A stretch of 64,000 nucleotides of DNA from Terriglobia bacterium (lineage in GTDB: Bacteria; Acidobacteriota; Terriglobia; Bryobacterales; Bryobacteraceae), in the NCBI GenBank assembly GCA_020073345.1, contig JAIQFI010000015.1, forward strand, positions 1-64,000, written 5' to 3'. Within the stretch, counting starts at the first letter, position 1. Every line of letters starts with the position of its first letter. Below, piece after piece: positions 53,841 through 63,575 of this stretch. The notes below the pieces were generated by a model. That model saw only the letters and a list, made by a program, of their open reading frames with translations. It did no database searches and was not told the DNA's origin. The position numbers were made by a program, and so were the translations under genes.

Positions 53841-55346
53841 ATGACTCACGATATGCGCTTGTTGATTTTAGTAGCGGCCGCACTTCCCGCGGTATTCCCT
53901 GCAAGTGGCGCGACGTGCGAGAGCCTGGCACAACTCAGCTTGCAGAACACGACGGTAACGATGGCGCAACCGGTCGCGGCGGGTGCGTTTACCCAGGGCA
54001 AGCAGAATGACGCCTTTCGCGCGCTGCCGGCCTTTTGCCGCGTGGCGGCCACCATCCGGCCGGTGGCTGATTCCGAAATCAAGATCGAGGTCTGGATGCC
54101 GGCTTCCGGGTGGAATGGGAAATTCCGCGGCACCGGGAATGGCGGCCTGGGCGGATCGATGAACTTCAACGGGATCGCGGCAGCAATGCGCGGGGGGTAC
54201 GCAGTGGCGGGCAACAACACCGGCCACGACGGCGGCGCCAGCCTGATGATGGGGCATCCGGAGAAGATCCGCGATTTCGGCGAGCGCGCGGGGCATGAGA
54301 TGACCGTCAAGGCGAAAGCAATTGTCGAGGCGTTCTACAACGATCGTCCGCGGCATTCGTATATGGTCGAGTGCGGCGGCGGGAGTATGGCCGCGATGAA
54401 AGCGGCCCAGCGTTTCCCGACGGATTACGACGGCCTGGTGGCGGGCGGTCTCGCCACCTACCTGACGCATCACGTGTTCGGGCAGATCTGGATCTGGCAG
54501 GCGACCCATCTGGATCCGGCCAGCACCATCCCGCCCGAGAAATATCCCGCGATCCACAACGCGGTTCTTGCCACTTGCGACCGGCTCGACGGCGTGCAGG
54601 ATGGTGTGCTGGAGGATCCCACGCGCTGCAAGTTCGATCCCAAGGTTCTGGAGTGCAAGACTGCCGACGGCCCGTCGTGCCTGACGAAGCCCCAGGTGGA
54701 GGCGGCCCGCAAACTCTATTCGCCCGCGACGAATCCGCGGACGAAGAAGGAAATTTTCGGGCCTTTGTTCCCGGGAAGCGAGCTACTGTGGGCGCAGTCG
54801 GCGGGTCCGGCGCCTGTGTCAATCTCCTCGGACTTCTTCAAGTACTTCGCGTTCAAGGATCCGAACTGGGACCCGATGAAGCGGCCGGTCAACTTTGATA
54901 GCGATCTGGCCCAGGCGGATACACCGGAGAACACCGTGATCAACGCGAACGATCCGGACATCAGCAAATTTGCGGAGCGTGGGGGGAAGCTGATCATCTA
55001 TGGAGGCTGGAGTGATGCGGGAATTCCTCCGCGGCTCGCGGTCGACTACTACAAGAGCGTGGTGGACAAGCTGGGAAGCCGTGCGGTGAAGGATTCCCTG
55101 CGGCTGTTCATGGTGCCGGGGATGGGCCACTGCAATGGCGGCGACGGGACGGACAACTTCGACATGCTGAGCGCGATCGAGCAGTGGGTGGAGCGCGGCA
55201 AGGCTCCGGACCGGATCGAAGCGTCACGCGTGCGGGATGGGAAGAGCGACCGGACTCGTCCGCTGTGCGCGTATCCGCAGGTGGCGGGCTATAAGGGGTC
55301 GGGCAGCACCGACGACGCAGCCAATTTTACGTGTAAGATGCCATAG
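53841..55346 (+). CDS. Tannase/feruloyl esterase-family protein lacking the catalytic serine
   Basis: The 501-residue exported protein has the fold signatures of the tannase family: VEVWMPASGWNGKFRGTGNGGLGG, NNTGHDGG, RPRHSYMVECGGG, the later YGGWSDAGIPPRL (Asp) and VPGMGHCNGG (His with its Cys). In functional members, including two paralogues downstream, the nucleophile motif is Cys-Ser-x-Gly-Gly; here it is Cys178-Gly-Gly-Gly-Ser, so the Ser position is Gly179. The Cys of the CS-D-HC disulfide is kept. It is likely a non-hydrolytic paralogue, perhaps a binding protein, although Ser182 could be an unusual substitute. Start ATG 53841 has an AGGGA site. Confidence 0.85.
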   Translation: MTHDMRLLILVAAALPAVFPASGATCESLAQLSLQNTTVTMAQPVAAGAFTQGKQNDAFRALPAFCRVAATIRPVADSEIKIEVWMPASGWNGKFRGTGNGGLGGSMNFNGIAAAMRGGYAVAGNNTGHDGGASLMMGHPEKIRDFGERAGHEMTVKAKAIVEAFYNDRPRHSYMVECGGGSMAAMKAAQRFPTDYDGLVAGGLATYLTHHVFGQIWIWQATHLDPASTIPPEKYPAIHNAVLATCDRLDGVQDGVLEDPTRCKFDPKVLECKTADGPSCLTKPQVEAARKLYSPATNPRTKKEIFGPLFPGSELLWAQSAGPAPVSISSDFFKYFAFKDPNWDPMKRPVNFDSDLAQADTPENTVINANDPDISKFAERGGKLIIYGGWSDAGIPPRLAVDYYKSVVDKLGSRAVKDSLRLFMVPGMGHCNGGDGTDNFDMLSAIEQWVERGKAPDRIEASRVRDGKSDRTRPLCAYPQVAGYKGSGSTDDAANFTCKMP

Positions 55347-55362
55347 AGGAGGCCAACAAATC

Positions 55363-56898
55363 ATGAAACTCGCAGGACTGTTGTTGTTCGCGCTCGTGCT
55401 GGCCGTATGTCTTTCGACACAGGCCGTGGCCGCGTCATGTGAGAGCCTGAGCTCGCTTTCGATTCCCCACACCATGATCGTCGCGGAGTCGGTGGCCGCG
55501 GGGGCGTTCGTGCAAGCGGCGCCGGCGGGCGGAAAAGGCAAGGCCAAAGGCGGCGGCGCTAACCCGTTTGCCGACCTGAAGGAGTTCTGCCGCGTTCAGG
55601 TAACCTCCAAGCCTTCAGCCGACTCCGATATCAAGATCGAATACTGGCTGCCGGTCAACGGATGGAACGGGAATTTCGAGGCCAACGGCAACGGCGGCTG
55701 GAGCGGATCGATCACGGCCAACACTCTGGCCACGGGAATGCAGCGCGGCTACGCGGCGGCCATGACCGACACCGGTCACGACGGCGGCAGTGCCAGCTTC
55801 GCGATGGGTCATCCCGAAAAGGTGATCGATTTCGGATATCGCGCGGTGCACGAGATGGCGACGACCGGCAAAGCGCTGATCAAGGCATTCTATGGCCGCG
55901 ATGCGAAGCATTCGTATTGGAACGGCTGCTCGGCGGGTGGGCGGCAAGGGCTGATGGAAGCCCAGCGCTATCCGCAAGATTTCGACGCGATTGTCGCGGG
56001 CGCTCCGGCCATCAATTTCACCGGCCGGTCAGCCCAGGCGGTTTGGATCGGCCAAGCCACTCACAAGGACGAATCGAGCGCGCTGCCGCAGAACAAGTTC
56101 GCGGCGATTCACGACGCTGTGCTGGAAGCCTGCGACGCCAAAGACGGCGTGAAGGACGGCGTGCTGGAAGATCCCACCAAGTGCAAGTTCGATCCGAAAA
56201 CGCTGGAGTGCAAGGGCGCCGATGCGCCTACCTGTTTGACCTCGGCCCAAGTGGAGACGGTCCGGAAGATTTACTCGGATGTCGTCAATCCGCGCACCAA
56301 GAGCGTCATCTTCCAGGGGCACGAGCCTGGCAGCGAGAACGGCTGGACCACCATGGCGGGGAATAACGTGTTCACCATCGCAACGGACACGTTTAGATAC
56401 GCAGTTTTCGAGGACAACAACTGGGACTACAAGACGCTCAACTTCGACAGCGACATGGCCACGACACTGCAGAAAGCAGGCAACGTGATCAATGCGCTGG
56501 ACCCGAATCTGAAGCCGTTCCTGGCGCGCGGCGGGAAGATCATTCAGTATCACGGCTGGTCCGATCCGCAGATTTCCCCGCGCAGCAGCGTGGAGTACTA
56601 CAAAAGCGTGGCCGCGGCCATGGGCGGGGCCAGCAAGATCAACGACAACTACCGGTTGTTCATGGTTCCGGGCATGGCGCACTGCGGCGGCGGCGACGCT
56701 ACGGCTAACTTCGACATGCTCGCGGCGATGGAGCAATGGGTGGAACAGGGAAAGGCTCCGGACCGGATCGAGGCATCGCGCACGCGCAACGGGCAGACCG
56801 ACCGGACGCGTCCGCTGTGTCCGTATCCGCAGGTGGCCAGCTACAAGGGGTCGGGGAACACGGACGACACGGCCAGCTTCGTCTGCAAGGCGCAGTAA
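55363..56898 (+). CDS. Tannase/feruloyl esterase-family hydrolase
   Basis: Start is ATG 55363 after AGAGGAGG. The 511-residue protein has a signal peptide (MKLAGLLLFALVLAVCLSTQ). The mature part has ASCESLSSLSIPHTMI, a Lys/Gly insert (PAGGKGKAKGGG), EYWLPVNGWNGNFEANGNGGWSGS, and the intact nucleophile motif YWNGCSAGGRQGLMEAQRYP. Catalytic Asp lies in HGWSDPQISP and His in VPGMAHCGGGD. It should cleave ester bonds of aromatic acids such as gallate or ferulate esters outside the cell. It is tandem with the preceding serine-less copy, 16 bp apart. Confidence 0.92.
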   Translation: MKLAGLLLFALVLAVCLSTQAVAASCESLSSLSIPHTMIVAESVAAGAFVQAAPAGGKGKAKGGGANPFADLKEFCRVQVTSKPSADSDIKIEYWLPVNGWNGNFEANGNGGWSGSITANTLATGMQRGYAAAMTDTGHDGGSASFAMGHPEKVIDFGYRAVHEMATTGKALIKAFYGRDAKHSYWNGCSAGGRQGLMEAQRYPQDFDAIVAGAPAINFTGRSAQAVWIGQATHKDESSALPQNKFAAIHDAVLEACDAKDGVKDGVLEDPTKCKFDPKTLECKGADAPTCLTSAQVETVRKIYSDVVNPRTKSVIFQGHEPGSENGWTTMAGNNVFTIATDTFRYAVFEDNNWDYKTLNFDSDMATTLQKAGNVINALDPNLKPFLARGGKIIQYHGWSDPQISPRSSVEYYKSVAAAMGGASKINDNYRLFMVPGMAHCGGGDATANFDMLAAMEQWVEQGKAPDRIEASRTRNGQTDRTRPLCPYPQVASYKGSGNTDDTASFVCKAQ

Positions 56899-56912
56899 AG
56901 GAAAAGCCGAAT

Positions 56913-58184
56913 TCAGGCGCTGGTGCTTAAGGAGGATGCGTTAAAAGCGCGATCCCTGATCCGGCCGAAGCGCGGATCCGCGCGCAGTGGATCCACTCGC
57001 GGGTCTACATCCAGGACGAATAGCGCGGCGGAATTTTCGTCCACCGCCCGCTCCAGTTCCAGGAAGGCTTCGTCCTTCCGTCCCAGCGCGTGCTGGAGTA
57101 TGGCCTGGAAATAGGCGTCCACGTATTCGGTTTTGCGAAGTTCTTCCAACTGCTGCAAGATGGCCGAGGCCTCCGCACGGCGGCCGCTATTGGCCAGGCA
57201 GATCCCTTCCAGCGCCCGCAGCCATGCGATGTCGGGACAAAGAACCGTGGCCATGCGGTATTGCCTGAGTGCTTCTTCGGTATCGCCGGAGGATTCCAAA
57301 GCCTGGGCGTAGAGCGCCCGGCCCAAAGGCAGATACGGATGCAATTCCAGGGCTTCGCGGGCGGCGGCCAGGGCCTCCGGCAATTCCCGGCGAAAGAAAC
57401 GCACGAAGACTTCGGAAGCGGGGAGCTGCACCCACAGCGGATCGATGGCGCGGACTGCCTCCACTTGTTCGAGGGCCTCATCCAGGCGTCTGGTGCCGGC
57501 ATAGAGCATGATCATGCGCATGTGCACGGGCACCCACTTGGGTTTTTCCCGCAGCGCTTGCAGGAGGTCCGCTTCGGCTTCGGCGGTTTTGTGCTCAAAA
57601 ATGTGCAAGCCCTGGGCGCGATCGGCGCGCAGATCCGGCGTTAGCCCGCTTAAGGCAACTGCCCGGCGGTGCGCCTCGAGGAACCCCTGGTACATCTCGC
57701 GGGCCGGCCGCATCCCGCAGGTGCCCATCATCATGTAGCACAAAGAGGCTCCCTCGAAGGCCCGCGGATCGTTGCTTTCTTGCGACGCGCGCCGGAAGTA
57801 ACACAAGGCTTTCTCAAACCCTTCCCGCGTGCCACGATTCCAGCAGTGCCAGCCCTGCCGGACAAGATCGTCGGCGTTGGGGGTTTCGAAGCAATAGCCC
57901 ATTCGAGGGCGGTAGCTGATCAAGGGTCCGAATTCGCCCAGGATCTTCTTCACTTCGCCGACGGTGACGGCGACCGTGTGCTTGGACACCAGGTTGCCGT
58001 TCCAGGCGTCTTGAATCATCTGGTCGTAGCTCACATGGCGGCCGCTGTTTTGAACCAGAACCTGCAGAACGTGTAACGCCTGGGGCCGGACCTCGATCTC
58101 CATTCCGTCGCGTAGCAGCCGCGAATTGGCGGCGTCCAGGCAAAAGGGGCCGAAGGGGATGGGCTCTACGGGGACTCTCACCAT
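56913..58184 (-). CDS. Winged-helix (OmpR/CadC-type) regulator with TPR sensor domain
   Basis: ATG 58184 gives 423 residues; the TTG 2 codons earlier is possible. Residues about 8-100 form a winged helix (PFGPFCLDAANSRLLRDGMEIEVRPQALHVLQVLVQNSGRHVSYDQMIQDAW...SKHTVAVTVGEVKKILGE) like the C-terminal DNA-binding domain of OmpR, here at the N-terminus as in CadC. The rest is a chain of TPR-like helices (SGDTEEALRQYRMATVLCPDIAWLRALEGICLANSGRRAEASAIL). There is no membrane helix. It is divergent from the TonB-receptor gene, 154 bp away, and convergent with the tannase pair, so it is the likely regulator of the locus (inference). Confidence 0.83.
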   Translation of the reverse strand: MVRVPVEPIPFGPFCLDAANSRLLRDGMEIEVRPQALHVLQVLVQNSGRHVSYDQMIQDAWNGNLVSKHTVAVTVGEVKKILGEFGPLISYRPRMGYCFETPNADDLVRQGWHCWNRGTREGFEKALCYFRRASQESNDPRAFEGASLCYMMMGTCGMRPAREMYQGFLEAHRRAVALSGLTPDLRADRAQGLHIFEHKTAEAEADLLQALREKPKWVPVHMRMIMLYAGTRRLDEALEQVEAVRAIDPLWVQLPASEVFVRFFRRELPEALAAAREALELHPYLPLGRALYAQALESSGDTEEALRQYRMATVLCPDIAWLRALEGICLANSGRRAEASAILQQLEELRKTEYVDAYFQAILQHALGRKDEAFLELERAVDENSAALFVLDVDPRVDPLRADPRFGRIRDRAFNASSLSTSA

Positions 58185-58338
58185 AACCAACCTAAGAATT
58201 TGACGCTGTTTTGATCAACGCCGGATGAAGTTTAGCATACAATTCCGTGAGAGGCTAGCCGTGGGTTTTGCCAAGTTGCCCCTACTGTACTCTACCTGTC
58301 CCCACGTCCCAAAGACTCCCAAAAATGAAAGGGAACCT

Positions 58339-61300
58339 ATGAGATCCAGGAACTTACTGCGCCTTTTGCTGGCAATCGTCGTCGCGTTTGCCGTTGGAAT
58401 CCCCGCTCTCCTGGCCCAGTCGGCCGGTACCGGAGCGCTTACCGGGACGCTGACGGACCCGTCCGGGGCCAGCGTTCCGAATGCAACGGTCACCTTGACC
58501 AACGCGGAGACCAATCAAGTGCGCACGACCACCACCGGGAGCGATGGCGGATACCGGTTTACCCTGATTCCGCCGGGGACCTACCGGGTGCGCTTCGCCG
58601 CGAACGGGTTCAAGACGTCCGAGGTGACTACGGTCACCGTGAGCGTTACCGAGACGCCGGTGCTGGACCGGAAGCTGGAACTCGGCGCGGCGACCGAGCA
58701 GGTCACGGTCGAGGCCGTGCAGGAAACCCTGCAGACCGCGACGTCGACTCTGGGGACCACGGTCAGTTCGCGCACAGTGAGCGAGCTGCCTTTGGCAAAC
58801 CGGAATTTCACGCAGATCATCGGCCTGTCCGCGGGAGCCAACGTGGGCGTGAACAACGCCACTTCCTTCGGTAAAGGCACCTTGGATATGAGCGTGAACG
58901 GCAGCACGCCGGGCCAGAACAACTTTCAGATGGACGGCGTGGCAGTGCAGAGCATGGCCGGTAACGGCAGCGCCAACGACGGCGGTATCTACGTGGGCAT
59001 CGCGGTGCCCAGTCCGGATGCCATTCAGGAATTCAAGATCCAAACCTCCACTTACGACGCCACCTACGGGCGCAATCCTGGCGCGAACGTGAACGTGGTG
59101 ACGAAGTCCGGTACCAATACGTGGCACGGAACTGGCTTCGAGTTCTTCCGCAACGCCCAGTTGAATTCCAACGACTTCTTTTACAATCGCGACACCTGCC
59201 GGACGACTTATGCCGGGCAAGATTGCCCCAAGCAGGTGCTGAACCAAAACCAGTTCGGCGGCGTGATCGGCGGCCCCATCAAGAAAGACAAGATATTCAT
59301 TTTTGGCAGCTACCAAGGTACGCGCCAGCGCAACGGCGTGAACGCGGCGGGGAACGCCAACGTCTCGCTCTATCCGATCATTCCCGCCGGAGACCGGACC
59401 ACGCCGGCGTTCGTGTCGCAGTTAATCGCGGCCAACTGCCAGCTTCCTTCCTTTGGACCTCCCGGAGACAACGGAGTCCTGCCGTGTTCCTCCACCAGCG
59501 TCAGCCCCGTCGCGTTGAAGATGCTGCAGGTGAAAAACGCCGACGGCAGCTTCTACTTTCCCACCCACACCAGCTTCGGCGACCCATTGAGCTTCAACAA
59601 TCCGGCGCCGTTTAGCGAGGATCAATACATCGTCAATGCCGACTACGTTGTGAACGCCAAGAATACCCTGGCGATGCGCTATTTCTATAGCAACGATCCG
59701 CGGACGTTTAACTTCAATACGCCGATCGGCGGTGCGCTTCCGGGAGCACCCAATCCTGTCGAGTACTCGAACACGAATGCCGCGCTCAGGCTGACCACGG
59801 TGGTCACCAACTCGTTTGTGAACGAGGCGCGCGTCTCGTTCCAGCGCTTCTTTTCACAGGCCACGGATCAACTTCCCGCCGGGTGGACGCCCCAGAACCT
59901 GGGAATTACCCCCATCGTCCCGAGCCAAACGCAAGGGCCGGCTATTTCCTTCTTGATTAACGGCTTCGGCGTCGGCGGATTTCTGGAACCGCAATTCAGC
60001 CCCACGAACCAGATTCAATATTCCGACCAGATCTCGTGGTCGCACGGAAGGCACACCATTCGCGCCGGCTTCGAGCTTGAAAAAACGCAATGGAACCTCG
60101 ACTTCGCCGGACTGGAGCGCGGGTGGCTCTTCATCGGAAGCTTTACGAACCTGCTCGCCGCGAACAATCCCGGAAACATCTTCCAGTGCCTGTTCTGCGT
60201 ATCGAGCGGCCCTCCCGCGGCCGGAGGCATCATTCATGCGTATCGCGAAACCAATCTGAATTCCTTTGTGCAGGACGATTGGAAGGTGAGCTCCAAGCTG
60301 ACTGTGAATGCCGGCGTGCGGTGGGAATACGACGGCACGTTCTCTGACAAGTACGGCAACTTGACCAATACCTGGGTGAGCAAGCTGGCGCCGAATTCGC
60401 AAGTGCCAACCGGACCGTTGGGCCTTCCCGCCAACTTCGCGGGCTGGGTGACCGCGGGCAACTATCTCGACCACTATCCGCAGCCGCCGAACGGGGTCTT
60501 CGTCAACACCAGCGGCACGGGAGCGATTCGCGAGCACCCGCCCCTATCCAATTTCGGCCCGCGCATCGGATTCGCTTATCAGGCTTATAGCAAATTGGTA
60601 GTCCGAGGCGGCGTTGGAATGTTCTACGACCGCGTTGGCGCCGACCGTTTTGTGCACGGCATGGAGCAAGGCAATCCATACTCGACCACCCTCGATTACA
60701 GTGGCGGCGCTGCAGCCCCATTTACGATCCAGAATCCGTTCCCCAATTTGCCCTTGGGCACCTTCGTTCAGCGCTGGGCAAACCCTGCCACACTGACGAG
60801 TTCCAACCTGAGTGTGCCGTTTCTGGGCGAGGTGATACACACGCCCCTGATTCGCCAGTACAATTTAAATCTCCAGTATGAATTTGCCCCCAGCTGGGTG
60901 CTGGAAACCGGGTATGTCGGTTCTAGTGGCATCAACTTGCTGGATTACAACCACAACATCAATACCGCGTCGATCGCATCGGCCGCGAATCCGGTCAACG
61001 GGTATACCACGACCACGGTGGCGAACACCGCATTCCGCGTGCCTTACATCGGGTACGCTCCGGCGGGTCTCCAAGCCACCGCCTTCGACGGCAGCTCGAA
61101 CTTCAACAGCTTGCAGATCACCGTCCGGAAGCAATTCACCCACGGCTTCTCATTCCAGGCCGCCTACACGTGGAGTAAGTCTCTTACCAATCTCCTTGAC
61201 GACGCCGCCAACAGCAACAATGCCACCAATTTGAGCCAGCAGTACGGCCCATCGTTCTTCAATCGGCCCCAGCGATTCATCCTCTACTATTCCTGGGACA

Positions 61301-61932
61301 TCCCGACCGGCAACTTGAACCGAATCGCGAAAAAGGCCCTGGGCGGCTGGAATCTCTCGGGTGTGACCACGATTCAGGACGGCGTTCCGTTTACCTTTGT
61401 CGACGGCGGCGCCGGCACCGCGTTCGGAACCAATGGCACGGGTCCGACGTCCGGCTTCGGACGCGCGCAAATGTGCCCGGGCAAGACCTATGCCGATATC
61501 AAGACTCCTGGCGGCATCGAAGACCGGTTGGGAGGATTCAGCGGCGGTCCGGGTTACTTCAACGCCAGCGCATTCTGCGCCGCTCCGGCGATTATGCCGG
61601 ACGGCGTGACCGTAACGACGCAAGCCGCGTGCCCCACCTGCGCGACTCTATTCGGGAACTCGGGACCTGGCATTCTGCTCGGGCCCGGCCAGGTAAACTT
61701 CGACGCCAACCTGCGGAAGCAGTTCAACCTTACCGAGCGTGTGAATCTCCAGTTCCGCGCCGAGTTCTTCAATTTGCTCAATCATCCGCAATTTAGCGGA
61801 CTGAGCCCGGCAGGTGGAACGGGCGGGGTTACGGGTTTCGTTCCACAGCCTCTGAACGCCGGCGCGAGCACCATCACGTCCACCAGCGTGAACCCGCGCG
61901 TTATTCAGCTCGGGCTGAAGATCCAGTTCTGA
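58339..61932 (+). CDS. TonB-dependent receptor with N-terminal carboxypeptidase-regulatory domain (Oar-like)
   Basis: I start at ATG 58339 (MRSRNLLRLLLAIVVAFAVGIPALLAQ signal, GGGA upstream). The 1197-residue outer-membrane protein has a carboxypeptidase-regulatory-like domain (about 30-115, GALTGTLTDPSGASVPNATVTLTNAETNQ), a plug (about 120-240, including MDGVAVQ), and a large barrel. Strand motifs include GTNTWHGTGFEFFRN and NQFGGVIGGPI near the start and VNLQFRAEFFNLLNHPQF at the end, with a C-terminal Phe (GLKIQF). It should import a substrate with energy from TonB, most simply the products or substrates of the adjacent esterases. Such large Oar-like receptors are typical of Acidobacteria. 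Confidence 0.94.
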   Translation: MRSRNLLRLLLAIVVAFAVGIPALLAQSAGTGALTGTLTDPSGASVPNATVTLTNAETNQVRTTTTGSDGGYRFTLIPPGTYRVRFAANGFKTSEVTTVTVSVTETPVLDRKLELGAATEQVTVEAVQETLQTATSTLGTTVSSRTVSELPLANRNFTQIIGLSAGANVGVNNATSFGKGTLDMSVNGSTPGQNNFQMDGVAVQSMAGNGSANDGGIYVGIAVPSPDAIQEFKIQTSTYDATYGRNPGANVNVVTKSGTNTWHGTGFEFFRNAQLNSNDFFYNRDTCRTTYAGQDCPKQVLNQNQFGGVIGGPIKKDKIFIFGSYQGTRQRNGVNAAGNANVSLYPIIPAGDRTTPAFVSQLIAANCQLPSFGPPGDNGVLPCSSTSVSPVALKMLQVKNADGSFYFPTHTSFGDPLSFNNPAPFSEDQYIVNADYVVNAKNTLAMRYFYSNDPRTFNFNTPIGGALPGAPNPVEYSNTNAALRLTTVVTNSFVNEARVSFQRFFSQATDQLPAGWTPQNLGITPIVPSQTQGPAISFLINGFGVGGFLEPQFSPTNQIQYSDQISWSHGRHTIRAGFELEKTQWNLDFAGLERGWLFIGSFTNLLAANNPGNIFQCLFCVSSGPPAAGGIIHAYRETNLNSFVQDDWKVSSKLTVNAGVRWEYDGTFSDKYGNLTNTWVSKLAPNSQVPTGPLGLPANFAGWVTAGNYLDHYPQPPNGVFVNTSGTGAIREHPPLSNFGPRIGFAYQAYSKLVVRGGVGMFYDRVGADRFVHGMEQGNPYSTTLDYSGGAAAPFTIQNPFPNLPLGTFVQRWANPATLTSSNLSVPFLGEVIHTPLIRQYNLNLQYEFAPSWVLETGYVGSSGINLLDYNHNINTASIASAANPVNGYTTTTVANTAFRVPYIGYAPAGLQATAFDGSSNFNSLQITVRKQFTHGFSFQAAYTWSKSLTNLLDDAANSNNATNLSQQYGPSFFNRPQRFILYYSWDIPTGNLNRIAKKALGGWNLSGVTTIQDGVPFTFVDGGAGTAFGTNGTGPTSGFGRAQMCPGKTYADIKTPGGIEDRLGGFSGGPGYFNASAFCAAPAIMPDGVTVTTQAACPTCATLFGNSGPGILLGPGQVNFDANLRKQFNLTERVNLQFRAEFFNLLNHPQFSGLSPAGGTGGVTGFVPQPLNAGASTITSTSVNPRVIQLGLKIQF

Positions 61933-62034
61933 GTAGGGCGGCACAAAGAGATTCGGCCCGTGGCGCTGGGACTGCAGGCCCAGTCTTTCCCGCACAAATG
62001 GGCGTGGTAGTAGGCTAGTATGGAGCCGCATGCC

Positions 62035-63564
62035 ATGACCCGAATACCCGCGATAACTACGTTCCTATTGACGATCGGCGCTTTCGGCATCGCCCCTGTT
62101 TTTGGCGCTGCTACCTGCGAAAGCCTGATGGGGCTGAAGCTGAAGAACACGACCATCACAGCGTCGGAGCCGGTCGCGGCGGGGGCTTTCACGCCACCAG
62201 GGCCAGCGGGCGGGAAGGGCAAACAAGCCGCGGCGTTCCAAAATCTGCCAGCCTTCTGCCGGGTGGCGGCCACACTCACGCCGTCGAGCGATTCCGAAAT
62301 CAAGATCGAGGTCTGGCTGCCCGAGACCGGGTGGAACGGGAACCTGCAATCGGTGGGCAACGGGGCTTGGGCCGGGACCATCAGCTATCCCGCCATGGCG
62401 ACGGCTCTCACGGCGGGCTACGCGACCGCCAGCACCGATACGGGCCATACTGGCGGCAATCCGGCGACATTTGTTCCGGGACATCCGGAGAAAGTGATCG
62501 ATTTTTCGTATCGTGCGGTGCACGAGATGACGGTCGCGGCGAAGGCGATCATCGCAGCGCGCTATGGGAACGGTCCGAAATATTCTTATTGGAATGGATG
62601 TTCCACCGGCGGCCGCCAGGCGCTGACGGAAGCGCAGCGCTATGCAGCCGATTACGACGGGATCATCGCCGGAGCGGCAGCGATCTACACCACGCACCTC
62701 CAGGGCGCGCAAGTGTTTAGCGCGGCAGCGGTCCACAAAGACGAAGCCAGTTACATCCCGCCCGCCAAGTACGCGGTTCTGCATTCCGCGGTGCTCGAAG
62801 CGTGCGATGAGCTGGATGGCGTGAAGGACGGTGTCCTTGAGAATCCCACCAAGTGCCGCTTCGATCCGCAAAAACTCTTGTGCAAAGATGCGGACGGTCC
62901 GTCGTGCCTTACTGCGCCACAGGCAGAGGCCGCGCGGCAGATCTACGCGGGACCGGCGAACTCGCGCGGGAAGTCGCTGTTTCCTGGCCTCGAACGTGGC
63001 AGCGAAACCGGCTGGGCGACGCTCTCCGGGCCGAAGCCCATGGCGCTCGCGGATGAGACTTACAAATTCCTGGTGTTTCAGGACGCCAACTGGAACTATC
63101 TGACGTTTAATGCCGAGCGCGACATGGCGGCGGGGGATAAGACGGCCGGCGCGCTGATGAACTCCATCGATCCAAACCTGAATCCGTTGTTCAGCCGCGG
63201 CGGGAAGGTGCTGATGTACCACGGCTGGGCGGATCCTGGAATCGCTCCGCAGAACAGCGTGAACTACTACAACAGTGTCATCGAAAAGCTGGGCAAGGCG
63301 GCGGTGTCAAACTCGATGCGCCTGTTCATGGTGCCGGGCATGGGGCATTGCGCGGGCGGCGACGGCACCAGCACGTTTAGCATGATCGACGCGATGAGCG
63401 CCTGGGTCGAGCAGGGCAAGGCGCCGGATCGTATCGAGGCGTCGCGCGTACGCGCCGGAAAAACCGACCGCACGCGTCCGCTGTGCCCGTATCCGCAGGT
63501 GGCTGTTTACAATGGGTCGGGCAGCACCGACGAGTCGGTGAATTTTTCTTGTAAGGTTCAGTGA
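62035..63564 (+). CDS. Tannase/feruloyl esterase-family hydrolase, second active copy
   Basis: ATG 62035 has GGAG 9 bases upstream; ATG 62020 is also in frame. The product of about 509 residues has a signal peptide (TRIPAITTFLLTIGAFGIAPVFG), the insert PPGPAGGKGKQ, and LPETGWNGNLQSVGNGAWAG. It has the intact nucleophile motif YWNGCSTGGRQALTEAQRYA, the Asp motif HGWADPGIAP and the His motif VPGMGHCAGGD. It is an exported aromatic esterase. It lies 102 bp after the TonB receptor gene and is followed 11 bp later by another secreted-family gene. Confidence 0.92.
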   Translation: MTRIPAITTFLLTIGAFGIAPVFGAATCESLMGLKLKNTTITASEPVAAGAFTPPGPAGGKGKQAAAFQNLPAFCRVAATLTPSSDSEIKIEVWLPETGWNGNLQSVGNGAWAGTISYPAMATALTAGYATASTDTGHTGGNPATFVPGHPEKVIDFSYRAVHEMTVAAKAIIAARYGNGPKYSYWNGCSTGGRQALTEAQRYAADYDGIIAGAAAIYTTHLQGAQVFSAAAVHKDEASYIPPAKYAVLHSAVLEACDELDGVKDGVLENPTKCRFDPQKLLCKDADGPSCLTAPQAEAARQIYAGPANSRGKSLFPGLERGSETGWATLSGPKPMALADETYKFLVFQDANWNYLTFNAERDMAAGDKTAGALMNSIDPNLNPLFSRGGKVLMYHGWADPGIAPQNSVNYYNSVIEKLGKAAVSNSMRLFMVPGMGHCAGGDGTSTFSMIDAMSAWVEQGKAPDRIEASRVRAGKTDRTRPLCPYPQVAVYNGSGSTDESVNFSCKVQ

Positions 63565-63575
63565 AGAGGAGCAAT

